A stretch of 64,000 bases of DNA from Sphaerolaimus hirsutus (lineage: Eukaryota > Nematoda > Chromadorea > Monhysterida > Sphaerolaimidae), in the NCBI GenBank assembly GCA_964036195.1, contig OZ038459.1, positions 25,479,206-25,543,205 of the forward strand. The letters are read 5' to 3'. A program made the translations under genes and the position numbers. The notes beneath the pieces are model-generated. The model did not search any database. It worked only from the letters and a program-made list of their open reading frames with translations, and was not told where the DNA came from. How positions within the stretch are numbered: the first letter of the stretch is position 1; each line of letters begins with the position of its first letter. This document shows, one piece after another, positions 33,196-44,265 of this stretch.

Positions 33196-33397
33196 TGCGC
33201 CAAAGTGTGATTATAACCTGCAGAGAATTTACAATCAAATTTACCATATTCTATCTGAATAACGGGCCTATTTTTTATTATTTTAATACAATTACCTAGA
33301 TTGTTTCTAAATTTAGTATGAGTGAAGTTAGCATGATATCCTTATTATCCTGTCGCTTTATTTAACAAAATATGGTAAAACTCCGTGTAAAGCATCA

Positions 33398-33581
33398 GGG
33401 GGCACTCCCCGACCCTGTAAAAAGCCCTGTAAAATGTCAAATGTCATGCAAAGTGTCAAAAGTCATGGATGATGACCTGCAAAATGGCAACTCGGTTGCC
33501 ATTTTGCAGGGCATTTTGCATGACTTTTGACACTTTGCATGACATTTGACATTTTCCAGGGTGTGGGACTGGCACCAGTAT
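33398..33581. mobile_element. Family A element, TCAG/CCAG flanks
   Basis: GGGGCACTCCCCGACCCTG to GGTGTGGGACTGGCA with well preserved arms. Confidence 0.85.
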
Positions 33582-33874
33582 ACATCACCGATCAGCGTAC
33601 ATTTGACATGATTGATGGTTGTGGCGAAATTTTTGCAAAATCTTTCACGCAGGAATCTTATTGTATTCGTTTGACCCGGTAGCGATTTTGGATAATGCTA
33701 AAGTTATAATTTTTTTACTATTTTAAAAGTTTAAATATTGACGAAAAACGAGCCGGCAAAATGCTTTTCATGCCAGGTATGTTTATTTTGAACGTTTTAC
33801 AGTGTTTATGCAAATTTTTAATTGTCAATTTCTATTGTTTGCCTTTTTATTGCGTAAAATGTGCCACAGACACT

Positions 33875-34045
33875 ACTTTTCCAACTGAAATTTGGGAAAC
33901 TCAAAATCAGCTTTGAACACATTTGAGTTCACCGGAATGAGTTATCTTTGCTGTCAATCAACTGCTGTTGACGGCCATCTCATTTCAGGGAACTCAAATG
34001 CGTTCAAAAGCTGATTTGTGAATTTTCAAAATTTCGGTTTAGAAG
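33875..34045. mobile_element. Family F element
   Basis: Arms 'gggaaactcaaaatcagctttgaac' and reverse complement, tip TCAACTGCTGTTGACGG. Confidence 0.65.
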
Positions 34046-34053
34046 TATAGTCA

Positions 34054-34299
34054 GCGTACATGATACTCTGCCCTCGCACTGATTTATGTCTCGTGTTGGA
34101 AGCGTGCCAATGATGATCAAATCACGCGATTTCTGTAAAAAGATGAAAAAAGTCATCGATGTGAATAGGTATGTTAATGAATAAAATTATAACAACAATC
34201 AATTTTATCATGTTTTTATGAAACTTGCACGCGTTAACCATCGTTGGCACACTTCCAGCGGGAACCACGCGTGCAGGGTGTATAGTAACCGGAGTATAG
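34054..34299. repeat. Dispersed repeat I, copy 1
   Basis: About 245 bp nearly identical to 44001-44243, from GATACTCTGCCCTCGCACTG to GCAGGGTGTATAGTAACCGG. It does not fold on itself and has no obvious pol III boxes or polyA tail. Both copies lie downstream of an F element. Confidence 0.8.
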
Positions 34300-34717
34300 T
34301 GTGTGTTTTTCTGCTAAATTTTTCGATGTTCAAACGTATCGTTCGATGGTAGATGTAATAAATATTTTTAATGATACTTTTCAATTACTGAATTAACATG
34401 TTGCGCTATTAAATTCCACTAACCGTTTACTTACTCATTATCTTGTTCTCATTTTTTAAATCTTTTCGCCACTTTTTTCGACATTTTTCCCAACGAAGTG
34501 AATATTTTTTGTGCATTCGGGCGAAATAAACACTATTTTACTATTTAGGAATCTATTTATTGACTCAAACGTGTGAAATTTTTGTAAATTATTACACTAA
34601 ATTTTTCGAGGATTGTTAAACTGACGCTTCAGGTTTTTTCAAGTCAAGTTCACATTTAGATTTTTGTTTAGTACAATACGAGTCATCTTTGATCTTTTAC
34701 AGCTACTGTTTTATGGA
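34300..34717. other. No gene seen
   Basis: AT-rich DNA without a supported feature. Confidence 0.5.
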
Positions 34718-34885
34718 CTGGTGCCAATCCCAGCCAGACCTCTAAAAGGCCCTGTAAAATGTCAAATGTCATGCAAAGTGTCAAAAGTCATGGAAAATGC
34801 CCTGCTCAATGGCAACCGACTCCATGACTTTAGACACTTTGCATGACATTTGACATTTTACAGGGCGTTTTATAGGGTCTGGGAA
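34718..34885. mobile_element. Family A element
   Basis: GTGCCAATCCCAGCCAGACC to TATAGGGTCTGGGAATTTGG. The right terminus is degraded. Confidence 0.75.
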
Positions 34886-34936
34886 TTTGGGCCGTAACAA
34901 GTGACAGTGACGAGGGGTAAAAATGGTATTTCTGAA

Positions 34937-35417
34937 TACCGTATTTCCTCGAAGTACCCCCCGGGGCCGGGGGTGATTGTTTCATAGTGCTCCCGAGAGG
35001 GGGGGGGGGTGTTAAACGAGGGGGGGGGGTATTTCGAGGAGGGGGGAGTTATTATTTTACAGGAAATTTTTTGAAATCCTAGTACAAAATCGTGGTTTGT
35101 GATGTGCGCTGGGGTAGAAAATTGCATCAATAACTGACATGTATCAACTCCTGTATACTAATATTAGTACGTAGATGGTATAAACACTGTTCTAACGTGA
35201 TTCCAACATTGTTTTAACGTGTCTTCTGCACTACGCAGAACACACACTGCTGTATTTGTCATGTACGTTCTCTTTACACTCAATCTGGGGGGGTATTTCG
35301 AGGGGGGGGGGTGATTGTTTCATAGTGGTCTCGAGAGGGGGGGGGGGTCAAACGAGGGGGGGGGTATTTCAAGGGGGGGGTATTTCAAGGGGGGGGGTAT
35401 TTCGAGGAAATACGGTA
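34937..35417. mobile_element. Family D element with G runs
   Basis: TACCGTATTTCCTCGAAGTA to TCGAGGAAATACGGTA. The two G-run clusters (34990-35050, 35285-35400) flank a unique middle. Confidence 0.75.
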
Positions 35418-35649
35418 CATTTTTTCAACATATATTATTATTTGTTTCAGGTTTTCGTTTTCCACACGCATTTTCCAAAAAAAAAACTTACATTCCTGCA
35501 CTTTCTATAGTATGGGCGTTTCCTGAAATTTCATTCGTTGAATATTTTACGCGTGACTATACTCTCTTCGAAACCGAAATGACTTTGATTTACAAAAATG
35601 CAGATTTTTCATTGGTATACGAAATCCAGTCACTTATTGATCTGAGGCC

Positions 35650-35855
35650 ACTGCCGAACGCTGTAAAGTGCCCTGTAAAATCTAAAATGTCATGCAAGCG
35701 AAGTGTAAAATGTCATGTAAAATGTCTTGAAAAATGTCAAATTAACTCAAAAAAGAAAACATAATATTTGACATTTTACAGGGCATTTTACAAGACTTTA
35801 GACACTTTGCATGACATTTTACATTTTACAATGTATTTTACAGAGTCTGGGAGTT
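35650..35855. mobile_element. Diverged A-type foldback
   Basis: GCCACTGCCGAACGCTGTAA to CAGAGTCTGGGAGTTGCA; arms GTAAAATGTCATGTAAAATG and reverse complement. Confidence 0.65.
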
Positions 35856-36414
35856 GCAACTGTTATGTAAATACAATCCCTAAGCCATTAACCCACCGAT
35901 CTTACATACGTATTTTCATTCACTACCATAAATTTACAATTAAATATTTTCACACCAGTCAAGTAGTTTTAAACATAACTTAAATCGGGTCGCAAAATTT
36001 GAACTTCACAGAAATAATTTTGCACATTAAATTTTGCACAGGCAAATAAACATAAGCGCGCTGAATTCTAAAAAATACAATTTATTCCCATAGAATAAGC
36101 ACCCGCAAAGCCGCAGCAAATGTATGCAGATGTGACGACGAAATAAAAAAAATACAAATAAACAGACCAAGCCAATTGAAATAAGTCCTTATTTCAAAAG
36201 CTGTCAAGTGACAAACAAGACTTTTGTCAACAATAATAGAAAATTGCAAATAGCTATAATATAAATATAAAGTACAAGTCAAAAAAACTGCGTGAGGGCG
36301 AATTTTTGGTTGACACTTTGAGACAACTCTTATCGATTCCTGACTCTTGTCAGTTGACAGAAATCTTGTCAGTTGACAAAAATCACAATTGCTTCCAGGC
36401 CAAGCCAATTGCTT
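35856..36414. other. No supported gene
   Basis: AT-rich. A doubled CTTGTCAGTTGACA motif lies near 36348-36385. A 108-codon minus frame is not protein-like. Confidence 0.4.
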
Positions 36415-36598
36415 TCAGTGTTCAGTTGACTTCAGTTTCAACATTTTTAGCTCAAAAGCTTCTATGTGTCCAGCTACAATAGTGGAAAGTATAGCTGCGT
36501 TTTTGACACCAGCAAAACCCAGATGTTTTTTCCTGGATATGCAATTTGGGGGGGGGCTATTTGAGGCCATACTTGACACTTGTCTTCGGTGAATGGTG
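36415..36598 (-). CDS. Candidate exon, unknown small protein
   Basis: On the minus strand a T-rich acceptor (TTTTACAAATTTCTAG) precedes 36598, and an ATG at 36570 starts a 51-residue frame ending TGA at 36415. The peptide begins MASNSPPPNCISRKK and contains NAAILSTIVAGHIEAF. A competing plus frame covers the same bases. The product is unknown and chance is a real alternative. Confidence 0.25.
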
Positions 36599-36949
36599 CT
36601 AGAAATTTGTAAAATTGTTGAAACAGGAAATGATTTTATTTTAGGTAACAAGGAACTAGTTTTTCAAAAATAATTAAAAAGTAAACATGTCATTCAGCAT
36701 TATGGTAAGTTGAGCCCCCCAGCATCCATTGACAAATTTTTATGTTACTTTTCTTTATCTGTCATTTATCAGTCCACTTGTCAGCTCACATATCACTTGA
36801 CATCTCTCTCATCACTTTATATTCACATGTAAAATACCAAAAGTGTCCTTTAAATTTACAAAAAAAAATGCACAGTTAGCATAGGGATCTGGAATGTTTA
36901 CCTTAAATCCTCTATGTCCCCAGGCCCAGAGACTTATTTTCTCATCAGA

Positions 36950-37015
36950 GTTTTTAAGAGGGGAGTTATTCAAGGGTGGGGGGGATTTTTTCGTTCAGGA
37001 AAGTTTGAGGAAAAC
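36950..37015. mobile_element. D-type G-rich fragment
   Basis: GAGTTATTCAAGG with G runs; no terminus remains. Similar fragments are at 37390-37500. Confidence 0.4.
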
Positions 37016-37141
37016 AGGGACTTAATTCATTGTATGAATGCATTCCATCAACTCATGGAATCCAGACATATAACAGTTCAACAACAACAAAAACAAAGTA
37101 TCCTTTATAAAATTCATGTTCATCAGCATCCGATTCAGAAA

Positions 37142-37330
37142 CTCACAGACCCTTTAAAAGCCCTGTAAATGTCAAATGTCAAGCAATGTGACAAAAGTCA
37201 TGGAAAATGCCTTGCAAAATGACAACCGAGTTGCCATTTTGCAGGGCATTTTCCATGACTTTGACGCTTTCCATGACATTTGACATTTTACGGGGCATTT
37301 TACAGGGTCTGGCTGGGATTGGCACCAGGC
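37142..37330. mobile_element. Family A element
   Basis: Standard arms; the left terminus has decayed and the right terminus is GGCTGGGATTGGCACCAGG. Confidence 0.8.
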
Positions 37331-37499
37331 GTAGCTTAATTTTGTCTGTCTGACTTCATCGAATTGTTTTTTTTGCTGCATCGTTTCCAGGGGGAGTTTT
37401 TCAAAAGGGGGAGTTTTTCAAAGGGGGGGGGCAATTTTTCCTCACCTGGCGAACGGGGGGAGTTATTCCAGGGGTTACTTATTCGAGGATTTGCGGTAT

Positions 37500-38165
37500 C
37501 TTAAAAAAAATCTTTTTCTAAATCACACATTTTTTTATGCTCTGAACAATCTGCAACCCCCTCCATTGACACATCTGTGCGGTGAAAGCAGCCGTTTTTG
37601 AGAACCGGGCGCCGAGCAATTTTTCAGCTGTGTTCAGCGTTCCCTTCATCCATCTTGAGTGATATTGTTTTTGTTTTGTTTCAGCGTTTTTGGAATTCAT
37701 TTCTTGTTTTGTCTGCGGCACCGTGGGAAATGGTGGGAAATGGTTCGGCATTTATTTAGATTTTTATCGCGTCGTTTGTGTCTGGATAAATATTTGAAAA
37801 TTATTTTTTTTGGGCAAACATCCACTTTTATACGCATTTGGATCAGTGCCAACAATTCTACCAAGGTTTATATTTCACTTTTTATACATTTGTCCGTTCA
37901 TTCTGACACCAGTTCAAGCAAGTAAAGCATCTTTTCAATGATTCTCTCCCACAAAATGAAAGGGCGCAATCATGCATTAGCAAAACCGCGGGGAAAAAAG
38001 TTAAGCCCCCCCCCCCCCCAATTTTAGCAGTGGTAAATGCGCCATGGATTTTGGCGTTGGCGCCTTGGCTGTGGCGTTTTTCTGCGACATATTTACCTCT
38101 AGATTCAATGGTGAAATACCATTTTTCGAGTAGCCAGTGCAGTTGGTGCTGATCATTACCAGTGG
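37500..38165. other. No firm gene
   Basis: A minus frame at 37518-37751 starts with ATG (MPNHFPPFPTVPQTKQEM) and runs 77 codons over a locally GC-richer block. Composition is plausible, but no splice sites or family could be fixed. A C run of about 12 is at 38007. Confidence 0.25.
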
Positions 38166-38240
38166 GCACTCCCAGACCCTGTAGAATGTCAAATGTCATG
38201 CAAAGTGGCAAAAGTCATGGAAGGTTGCCATTTTGCCAAC
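38166..38240. mobile_element. Family A half-element
   Basis: Left arm only (GGGCACTCCCAGACCCTGTA to AAGTCATGGAAGG). Confidence 0.7.
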
Positions 38241-39049
38241 ACTATGGCACATGTTATGTATGTACGTATGTTAATATAACTTGACTGTGCAAGCTTGCTC
38301 GACTTTCTGTAAGCTTTCTGTGCCGCATAAAAAATTCTTTAGCTGCAGCTACTTTTTAGCGCACGTGATGCTGTGCATTTTGCTGTGAGCCGTGAAGTTG
38401 TCAACTTTTGACGCCTGTTTTGGGGGGAAAGTGGTAAAAATATGGAAAATCTATTAAAATTTGTTTAAATCTTCTTTCTAACACACTAGTTTTCACCATG
38501 ACTTGGGTGAAAACTGAAATGGCCACATGGCCTACTCTTATTGTATGCTTTATGTGTTTTAGTTTTCAAATTTTCATATTTATACTCTCATAAATTAAAT
38601 TTCAAATTGAAATTAAATTAAATCATTCCACCGTGATGATTTATTTGCATTTGAATAACATTCAGTTTGCATCGAAGTCACGGTGAAAACTAGTGTTTGT
38701 AGGCACAATGTGACGTCATAATTTTTACTCCTAACATGCCCTACACCTCTCCAAAAATTACCACCTACATCAGTAAAAATATAAACATTCTTACTTGTCC
38801 CACTTCAAAAAAGCACTTCAGCCATGAGCACTTCAACTTGAGCACCCTGCATTTTGCATGTTTCTAAGCGTTTTTGCGCCATAATTTATCAAAACGATAG
38901 CCCATATTTCACTGTATTTGGATGGGGGGGGGTGATGGAAAATAAATGGTTTTTGGTTTGGGAAGGAAGTTGTTTTTCATTGTTGGCTGGGGTAACTCAA
39001 CGTGATGTTTAAAGTGGCATTTGTGAGGTTTGTCATGCAGAGGCTACTC
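38241..39049. other. No gene seen
   Basis: AT-rich DNA. An inverted pair GTTTTCACCATGACTTGGGT / GTCACGGTGAAAACTAGTG (about 38490 and 38680) may mark a decayed foldback. Confidence 0.4.
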
Positions 39050-39270
39050 TCAGATCTTAAAGTGCCCTGTAAAATGTCCTGTGTCATGCAAAGTGTCTCA
39101 AGTCATGCAAAATGTCAAATATCATGAAAAGCTTCATGAAAGTGTGTAATGGCCCGCCAAAATCACAAAATAAAAATATTTTGTCATTTTACATGACTTT
39201 TGACACTTGCATGATATTTGACATTCAAAAGTTTACAGGGCATTTTACAGGCTTTGTAGTGCCACTCAGA
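39050..39270. mobile_element. Diverged A-type element
   Basis: GGCTACTCTCAGATCTTAAA to CAGGCTTTGTAGTGCCACT. CAGA flanks both sides. Confidence 0.6.
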
Positions 39271-39357
39271 TGAATTCTGCATGTGTACAAGTGACTAGAA
39301 AAGTGACAAGTGATAGTCAAATCATCTGTGGTCGGTCAAGTGACTTATTACGCGTGC

Positions 39358-39550
39358 ACACGCTAGTTTACCGCCAGATTTGGTTAACTCATGATGTTAA
39401 CCAATTTGGTTAACTCACTTGGCTTTGCATGCTTTTGAGTTCACTGGAATGAGTTATTTGGAATTCCCATCAAATGCAGTTGACAGATACGTCATTCTGG
39501 TAAACTAAGATGCGTTCACAGCTGATTTATGAGTTTACCAAAATCTGACA
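39358..39550. mobile_element. Family F element
   Basis: CACACGCTAGTTTACCGCCAG start, tip near ATGCAGTTGACAG, right arm 'tgatttatgagtttaccaaaa'. Confidence 0.65.
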
Positions 39551-40007
39551 GCAAATTATTTTATGTTCTTTTTATGTGAAAAGAGAAAACAAGGAAATAA
39601 ATTTCAATCAATTTAAATACCTACATGACACTTTTTCGTTGTTTAATTAATTGAAAAGTGTTTTAAAAACTGACAACTCTCATTGATGACACGCTAGTTT
39701 ATTGCTGGCGAGGGAAATGCGCTTTTATGTGAACCTTTATTGTTTCCTGCAGACTGTTCTAGCTCATTTGACAAGATTTTGCCAACTGAAGTTAGGTGAT
39801 GATAAAGAGAAAAAAACACTGTATTCAGTCAACAAAATGAAATCTAACCGACATTTTTTATGCAGTCCAATTTATTGTATCATTGGGTAACTTAGTTATA
39901 TGCTGCGCCATCAATTAAAATACTTTAATTAGATGAGAAATTTAGAGAGATGATCACAGTTACCCGGGCGCGACAAAAAAGGTGTATGACGGCTAAATTT
40001 ATTTGGT
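39551..40007. other. No gene seen
   Basis: AT-rich DNA. A 62-codon plus frame at 39702-39890 is not convincing. Confidence 0.4.
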
Positions 40008-40072
40008 CCCAGACCCCATTTTACCTGGCATTTTACAGGGTCTGGGACTGCCCCTGGTGCGTAATCTTACCA
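40008..40072. mobile_element. Minimal A-type element
   Basis: Only the outer arms remain: GGTCCCAGACCCCATTTTAC and TACAGGGTCTGGGACTGCCC. Confidence 0.65.
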
Positions 40073-40268
40073 CCATCTAGTCATGGCGCCAGCTCCAAAA
40101 CATAAATAGCACCCTTGTACATTTTACTGCAGGTTGGGTTATACATACAGTATTTATTAAGTTCCAAATTTATGAGATCACTCAGTTGAGAAGAAAACGC
40201 CATTTTTGAGTTCAGTTAGCATTGGAAACCATATTTTTATCTAATTACATAAAAAACGTTGTCGTTGC

Positions 40269-40456
40269 ACACACTAGTTTACTATCGAAATTTTACAAAA
40301 ATCAGTTCACTCATCAATCCGTCTTGAGTGTATTTGAATTCACTGGAATTTGTTTTACTCTCGGTCAACTGCAGTTGACGAAAATCTGATTCCGGTAGAC
40401 TCAAATGCCATAAAGTTGATCTATAAGTCTAAAATTTTTTAGTTGACTGGCAGTCA
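40269..40456. mobile_element. Family F element
   Basis: CACACACTAGTTTACTATCG to GTTGACTGGCAGTCAACTG, tip GTCAACTGCAGTTGACG. Confidence 0.7.
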
Positions 40457-40811
40457 ACTGGTGCCAGTCCCAGACGCTGTAATATGTCAAACGTCATGCA
40501 AAGTGTCACATGTCAAGCAAAGTGTCACATGTCATGCAAAGTATCAATAGTCATGTAAAATGCCCTGTAAATGGCAAACGTACGTTACCGCAGAGTTGTT
40601 AAAATACCGGTATTTTTTGAAAGCGTAAGCGTAAGCGTAAATACACTTTCCAAATTTTGAGTATGGATACTGAAAGCGTAAGGTATTTTTAAAATACCTA
40701 GGAAAGCGTAAATAAAAGCGTAAGCGCAAAAATGTTTTAGATGCTTTTTGCTCAGTGAATTCTTTCCAAATCAAGCTCTCTGTGACATTCTATGGATGCC
40801 CACTTAGTATA

Positions 40812-41385
40812 GTCTGACCCAGAGTTGCGAAAGCGTATTTACGCTTACCCAAAATACCCGGGTAAATGGGTATTTATACTTACGCTTACGCTTACGCTTT
40901 CATAAAATACCCGTACGCTTTATTACGCTTTCCCGGCCGAATTACCCGGGTACTAAAAGCGTAAAAAAGCTTTTCACACGGTACGGTTTTACGGTTTTGA
41001 AGAAGTAGGTACCAAAAATACTGTGTAGCAAAAAAAGTGACTGCGTGTGCGCAAAAATGCACTGAAATTGTGGCAATGCCTCTGCCTTAGTGAACTCTGC
41101 CTGCGGCAATGACTTAGTGTTTCTGCCGATGAATTGCCAATGAATTGAATGAATCTAAGGGCAAACAACCAAGTGGGCGTCAAAAAATTTCGCTTGGAGC
41201 CTGATTTTGTAAGAATCCTCTGAACAACGACTCTGTTAAAATTGTTTACGCTTACGCTTTTTTTACACTTTCCCAGATATTTTAAAAATACCTTACGCTT
41301 TGAGTATCCATACTCAAAATTTGGAAAGTGTATTTACACTTACGCTTTCCAAAAATACCGGTATTTTAACAACTCTGGTCTGACC
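40812..41385. mobile_element. Family E element inside another E element
   Basis: Element 40820-41377 with GTCTGACC duplicated exactly at 40812-40819 and 41378-41385. Its arms mix AAGCGT and AAGTGT words. Confidence 0.9.
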
Positions 41386-41403
41386 TCATATTTTGTTTGG
41401 TTA

Positions 41404-42234
41404 CTCATCGGTAACGATGGCAAACCTCCCAGAAAAAAGTATTTAAATTTTTAAGTGTTTTTTCTAAAATGAATTTTCGAATTTTCGAATTTTTTCCCAA
41501 ATTAATTTTCGAATTTCGAATTTAATTTTCGAATTTTCAAATCTTTTTTTGGCAATTTTCGAATTTTTTTAGAAAAAGATTGAATTTGAAGCTTAAAACA
41601 CAGTATTTAGACTGTTTTCATGTTTTGAGCCCCTTTTAACCTTAATTCCACTGTAAGTGAAGCATGACATGACAATTTCACTTCACTTTAACATGACAAA
41701 TGGTAGAAACATTTATGTGGATCAGTTTGCACCATTTTCACTAGGGCAGAATGCATTCCAAAAACGTTTGTGTGACTGCCCCTCGGAGTCGGAATACCCG
41801 CAAGCGATTTTTTTGATGGACCGGAGACTCTATCCACGGAAGTAGAGCGCCGCGGTTCTAATTGTTTGGGCGGCTCCCTGGCCCTGCATTCCTAAATAGA
41901 TGGAGTCCGCCGCTGCCGCCGCGGATGCCATTTCAATGTTTTTTTGTTTTTTTTTTCATTACATTAGACTTTTTCAGACCCACCGCCTATCAATTGTCGC
42001 TTTATTTAGCACGCTGAACTTAAGATAGCTTTTTGTCACCTTGAATTCCCTGAAAAATTCGAAAACTATTTTCGAATTTTTGAATTTTCGAATTTTCGAA
42101 TTTTTTAAAAAATAAATAGATTTTTAAGTGTTTTTTCCAGGTGTGAAATAAAAATTCGAAAATTATGAAAAAATTCGAAAATTCGAAAATATTTTCGAAT
42201 TTTCGAATCTTTTTTTGCCGTCGTTACTCATCGG
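41404..42234. mobile_element. Family L hAT-like element with captured GC-rich DNA
   Basis: Element 41412-42226 has ends TAACGATGGCAAA and TTTGCCGTCGTTA, with CTCATCGG duplicated exactly at 41404-41411 and 42227-42234. TTTTCGAATTT arrays lie at both ends. The middle (about 41740-41950) is strikingly GC-rich and on the minus strand begins ATGGCATCCGCGG, encoding MASAAAADSIYLGMQGQG and continuing to a stop after 34 codons. This looks like a captured host 5' exon. Confidence 0.85.
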
Positions 42235-43044
42235 CAGCAACACTTAAGTCATCCTCATCTTCTAACGTGGAGTTAGTGCTGTCAACGGCGATAAAATCGT
42301 CATCGGGATCCATTTTCAGCAACAAAATTTATAATCTGAAGCCACGATTTTGCTCGATGACACAGTACATATTCACAAGACATTCATATTGCGACACAAT
42401 TTGTACATGTGCCACTATTTCCAGTGCATTACTGCACACACGCAGTTTTTTTTTTTGGTACGCAGTCTCGTTCACTCTGTGTGTTTTTTGTGGTTTTACG
42501 AATTTCAAAAGCGTAAAACTAAACTGTGTGAAAAGCTTCTTTACGCTTTTAGTACCCGGGTATTTTGGCCGGGAAAGCGTAAAAAAGCGTACGGGTATTT
42601 TACGAAAGCGTAAGCGTAAGCGTAAGTATAAATACCCATTTACCCGGGTATTTCGGGTAAGCGTAAATACGCTTTCGCAACTCTGCGTTACCGGGCATTT
42701 TCCATGACTTTTGCCACTTTGCATGACATTTTATAGGACATTTTACGCGGTCTAGGACTGCCCCCTGGCCATTGAAAAACGCGCCAGCAGCTGGTGTATC
42801 TGGCGCCCTTGAAATGCGGTTATCTCATGAATTCATCTGTGCAGTTTTGCATGCTTAGCACTCGCGAAACGGGCGCCGAAAACATTTGCGCACATTTTTG
42901 ATGTTTTTCTTCATTTTGTTTGGGATGTTTTAAGGTGCTTCTGATGGGATATTCACTGTTATTTTTGTGTGAAATGTAAAATAATGTTTATATGATATAG
43001 CATTGATGTCATTGTTATAATTTTGAAATACACAACGTTATTAA

Positions 43045-43300
43045 TGGCGGCCCACACACTAGTTGACACGCGTGTGTCAACTTGTCTGTGTCAACTTGTC
43101 TGTGTCAACTTGTCTGTGTCAACTCAAATTTTAGCTTCACTGGTCGCAGAGAAATTTTCCAATGCACTTCCCGAAATATTTGTTTTTAAACATTGCCGTA
43201 TGTGCATGTGAAAAACGCTCTGTCACACGTGAGGCCGAAATCTGAGTTGACATAAAAAAGTTGACGCATGTGTGTCAACTAGTGTGTAGGTCACCAATGA
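43045..43300. mobile_element. Family G element
   Basis: GGCGGCCCACACACTAGTTG to CAACTAGTGTGTAGGTCACC. The left arm has a tandem of GTGTCAACTTGTCT (four units, 43074-43125). Confidence 0.65.
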
Positions 43301-43593
43301 GGTGTAGATTTCTCTAAAATGAATTACCATTTAATGGAATCCATAAGGCCATTTGGTGGAATGTAAACGCATTTACCTCAGTGATTCCAAATTCTACTGT
43401 GCACAGTAACGATTTTGCACTCTATTTTTTTACTCCCGCAAATTCCATACACGATTATTTTTGTCTGTATTCTCAAGGTCAACGTATAATAATAGACGAT
43501 TACAATATTGGCACTTTACAAGCGTGAAAATACACCACTTTTTCACCATGGCAATATGCTGTAAAATGTCTACATATTGATTTAAATATTTTG
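43301..43593. other. No gene seen
   Basis: AT-rich DNA. Confidence 0.5.
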
Positions 43594-43787
43594 CCTACAC
43601 ACACTAGTTTTCAATTGAAACTGTTAAAACTCGTAAATTAGGTTTGAACGCATTCGAGTTTACTGGAATGAAATATTTTTATCCCCATCAACTGTAGTTG
43701 ACGGACATTTCATTTCAGTAAACTCAAATGTGTTCAAAACTAATTTTTGAATTTTCAAAATTTTGGTTGAAAAATAGTGTGTGTAGA
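43594..43787. mobile_element. Family F element
   Basis: CTACACACACTAGTTTTCAA to TTGAAAAATAGTGTGTGTAG, arms well paired, tip TCAACTGTAGTTGACGG. Confidence 0.75.
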
Positions 43788-44000
43788 GCAATTTTTCCGC
43801 TGCGATAAGGTCAATTTGCATTTTACGATGCGTCCGTCGGTATTTTTTCTCATGCAAAATAAATGCGATGAAAATTGCGAACTGCACTTTTTATTGGAAC
43901 CCCGGCAGGAAATCTATGCCGTTTTGGTGTATTGTAAATTGCCGATATGTATTGTATTTTTAACAATTTTGAGTCATACATAAATATATAGGTATACTCG

Positions 44001-44243
44001 GCGTACGTGATACTCTGCCCTCGCACTGATTTATGTCTCGTGTTGGAAGCGTGCCAATGATTATTAAATCATGCGATTTCCGTAAAAAGATTTAAAAAAT
44101 TCATCGATGTGAATATGTTAATGAATAACATTATAACAACAATTAATTTTATTATCTTTTTATGAAACTCGGACGCGTTAACCATCGTTGGCACACTTCC
44201 AGCGGGAACCACGCGTGCAGGGTGTAAAGTAACCGGGGTATAG
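44001..44243. repeat. Dispersed repeat I, copy 2
   Basis: Partner of 34054-34299, about 90% or more identical by eye. It ends just before the first exon of the 44.3-46.2 kb candidate gene. Confidence 0.8.
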
Positions 44244-44265
44244 CCATGTATACGCAGCGTACTTC

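Larger units (their letters stand above)
40583..42693. mobile_element. Family E element (AAGCGT type), composite
   Basis: Element 40591-42685, CAGAGTTGTTAAAATACC to CGCTTTCGCAACTCTG, with CGTTACCG duplicated exactly at 40583-40590 and 42686-42693. On the minus strand its interior has an ATG at about 42312 that opens an acidic 29-residue peptide (MDPDDDFIAVDS...). This could be the start of a lost transposase. Confidence 0.9.
40457..42767. mobile_element. Family A element enlarged by nested insertions
   Basis: A arms at 40461-40590 and 42686-42763, flanks ACTG and CCTG. The 2.1 kb between them is an E element with further insertions. Confidence 0.8.

Noticed and set aside
33755..33790. Start-exon-like ATGCTTTTCATGCCAG|GTATGT
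   Set aside because: Good context and donor but only five codons and no partner exon; chance cannot be excluded.
34054..34299. SINE with tRNA-like promoter
   Set aside because: No convincing A or B box and no polyA or simple tail on either strand.
42165..42724. 180- and 131-codon frames across the E/L junction
   Set aside because: They run through hexamer arrays (giving RKRKRKRKYKY) and a transposon border, so they are not one gene.
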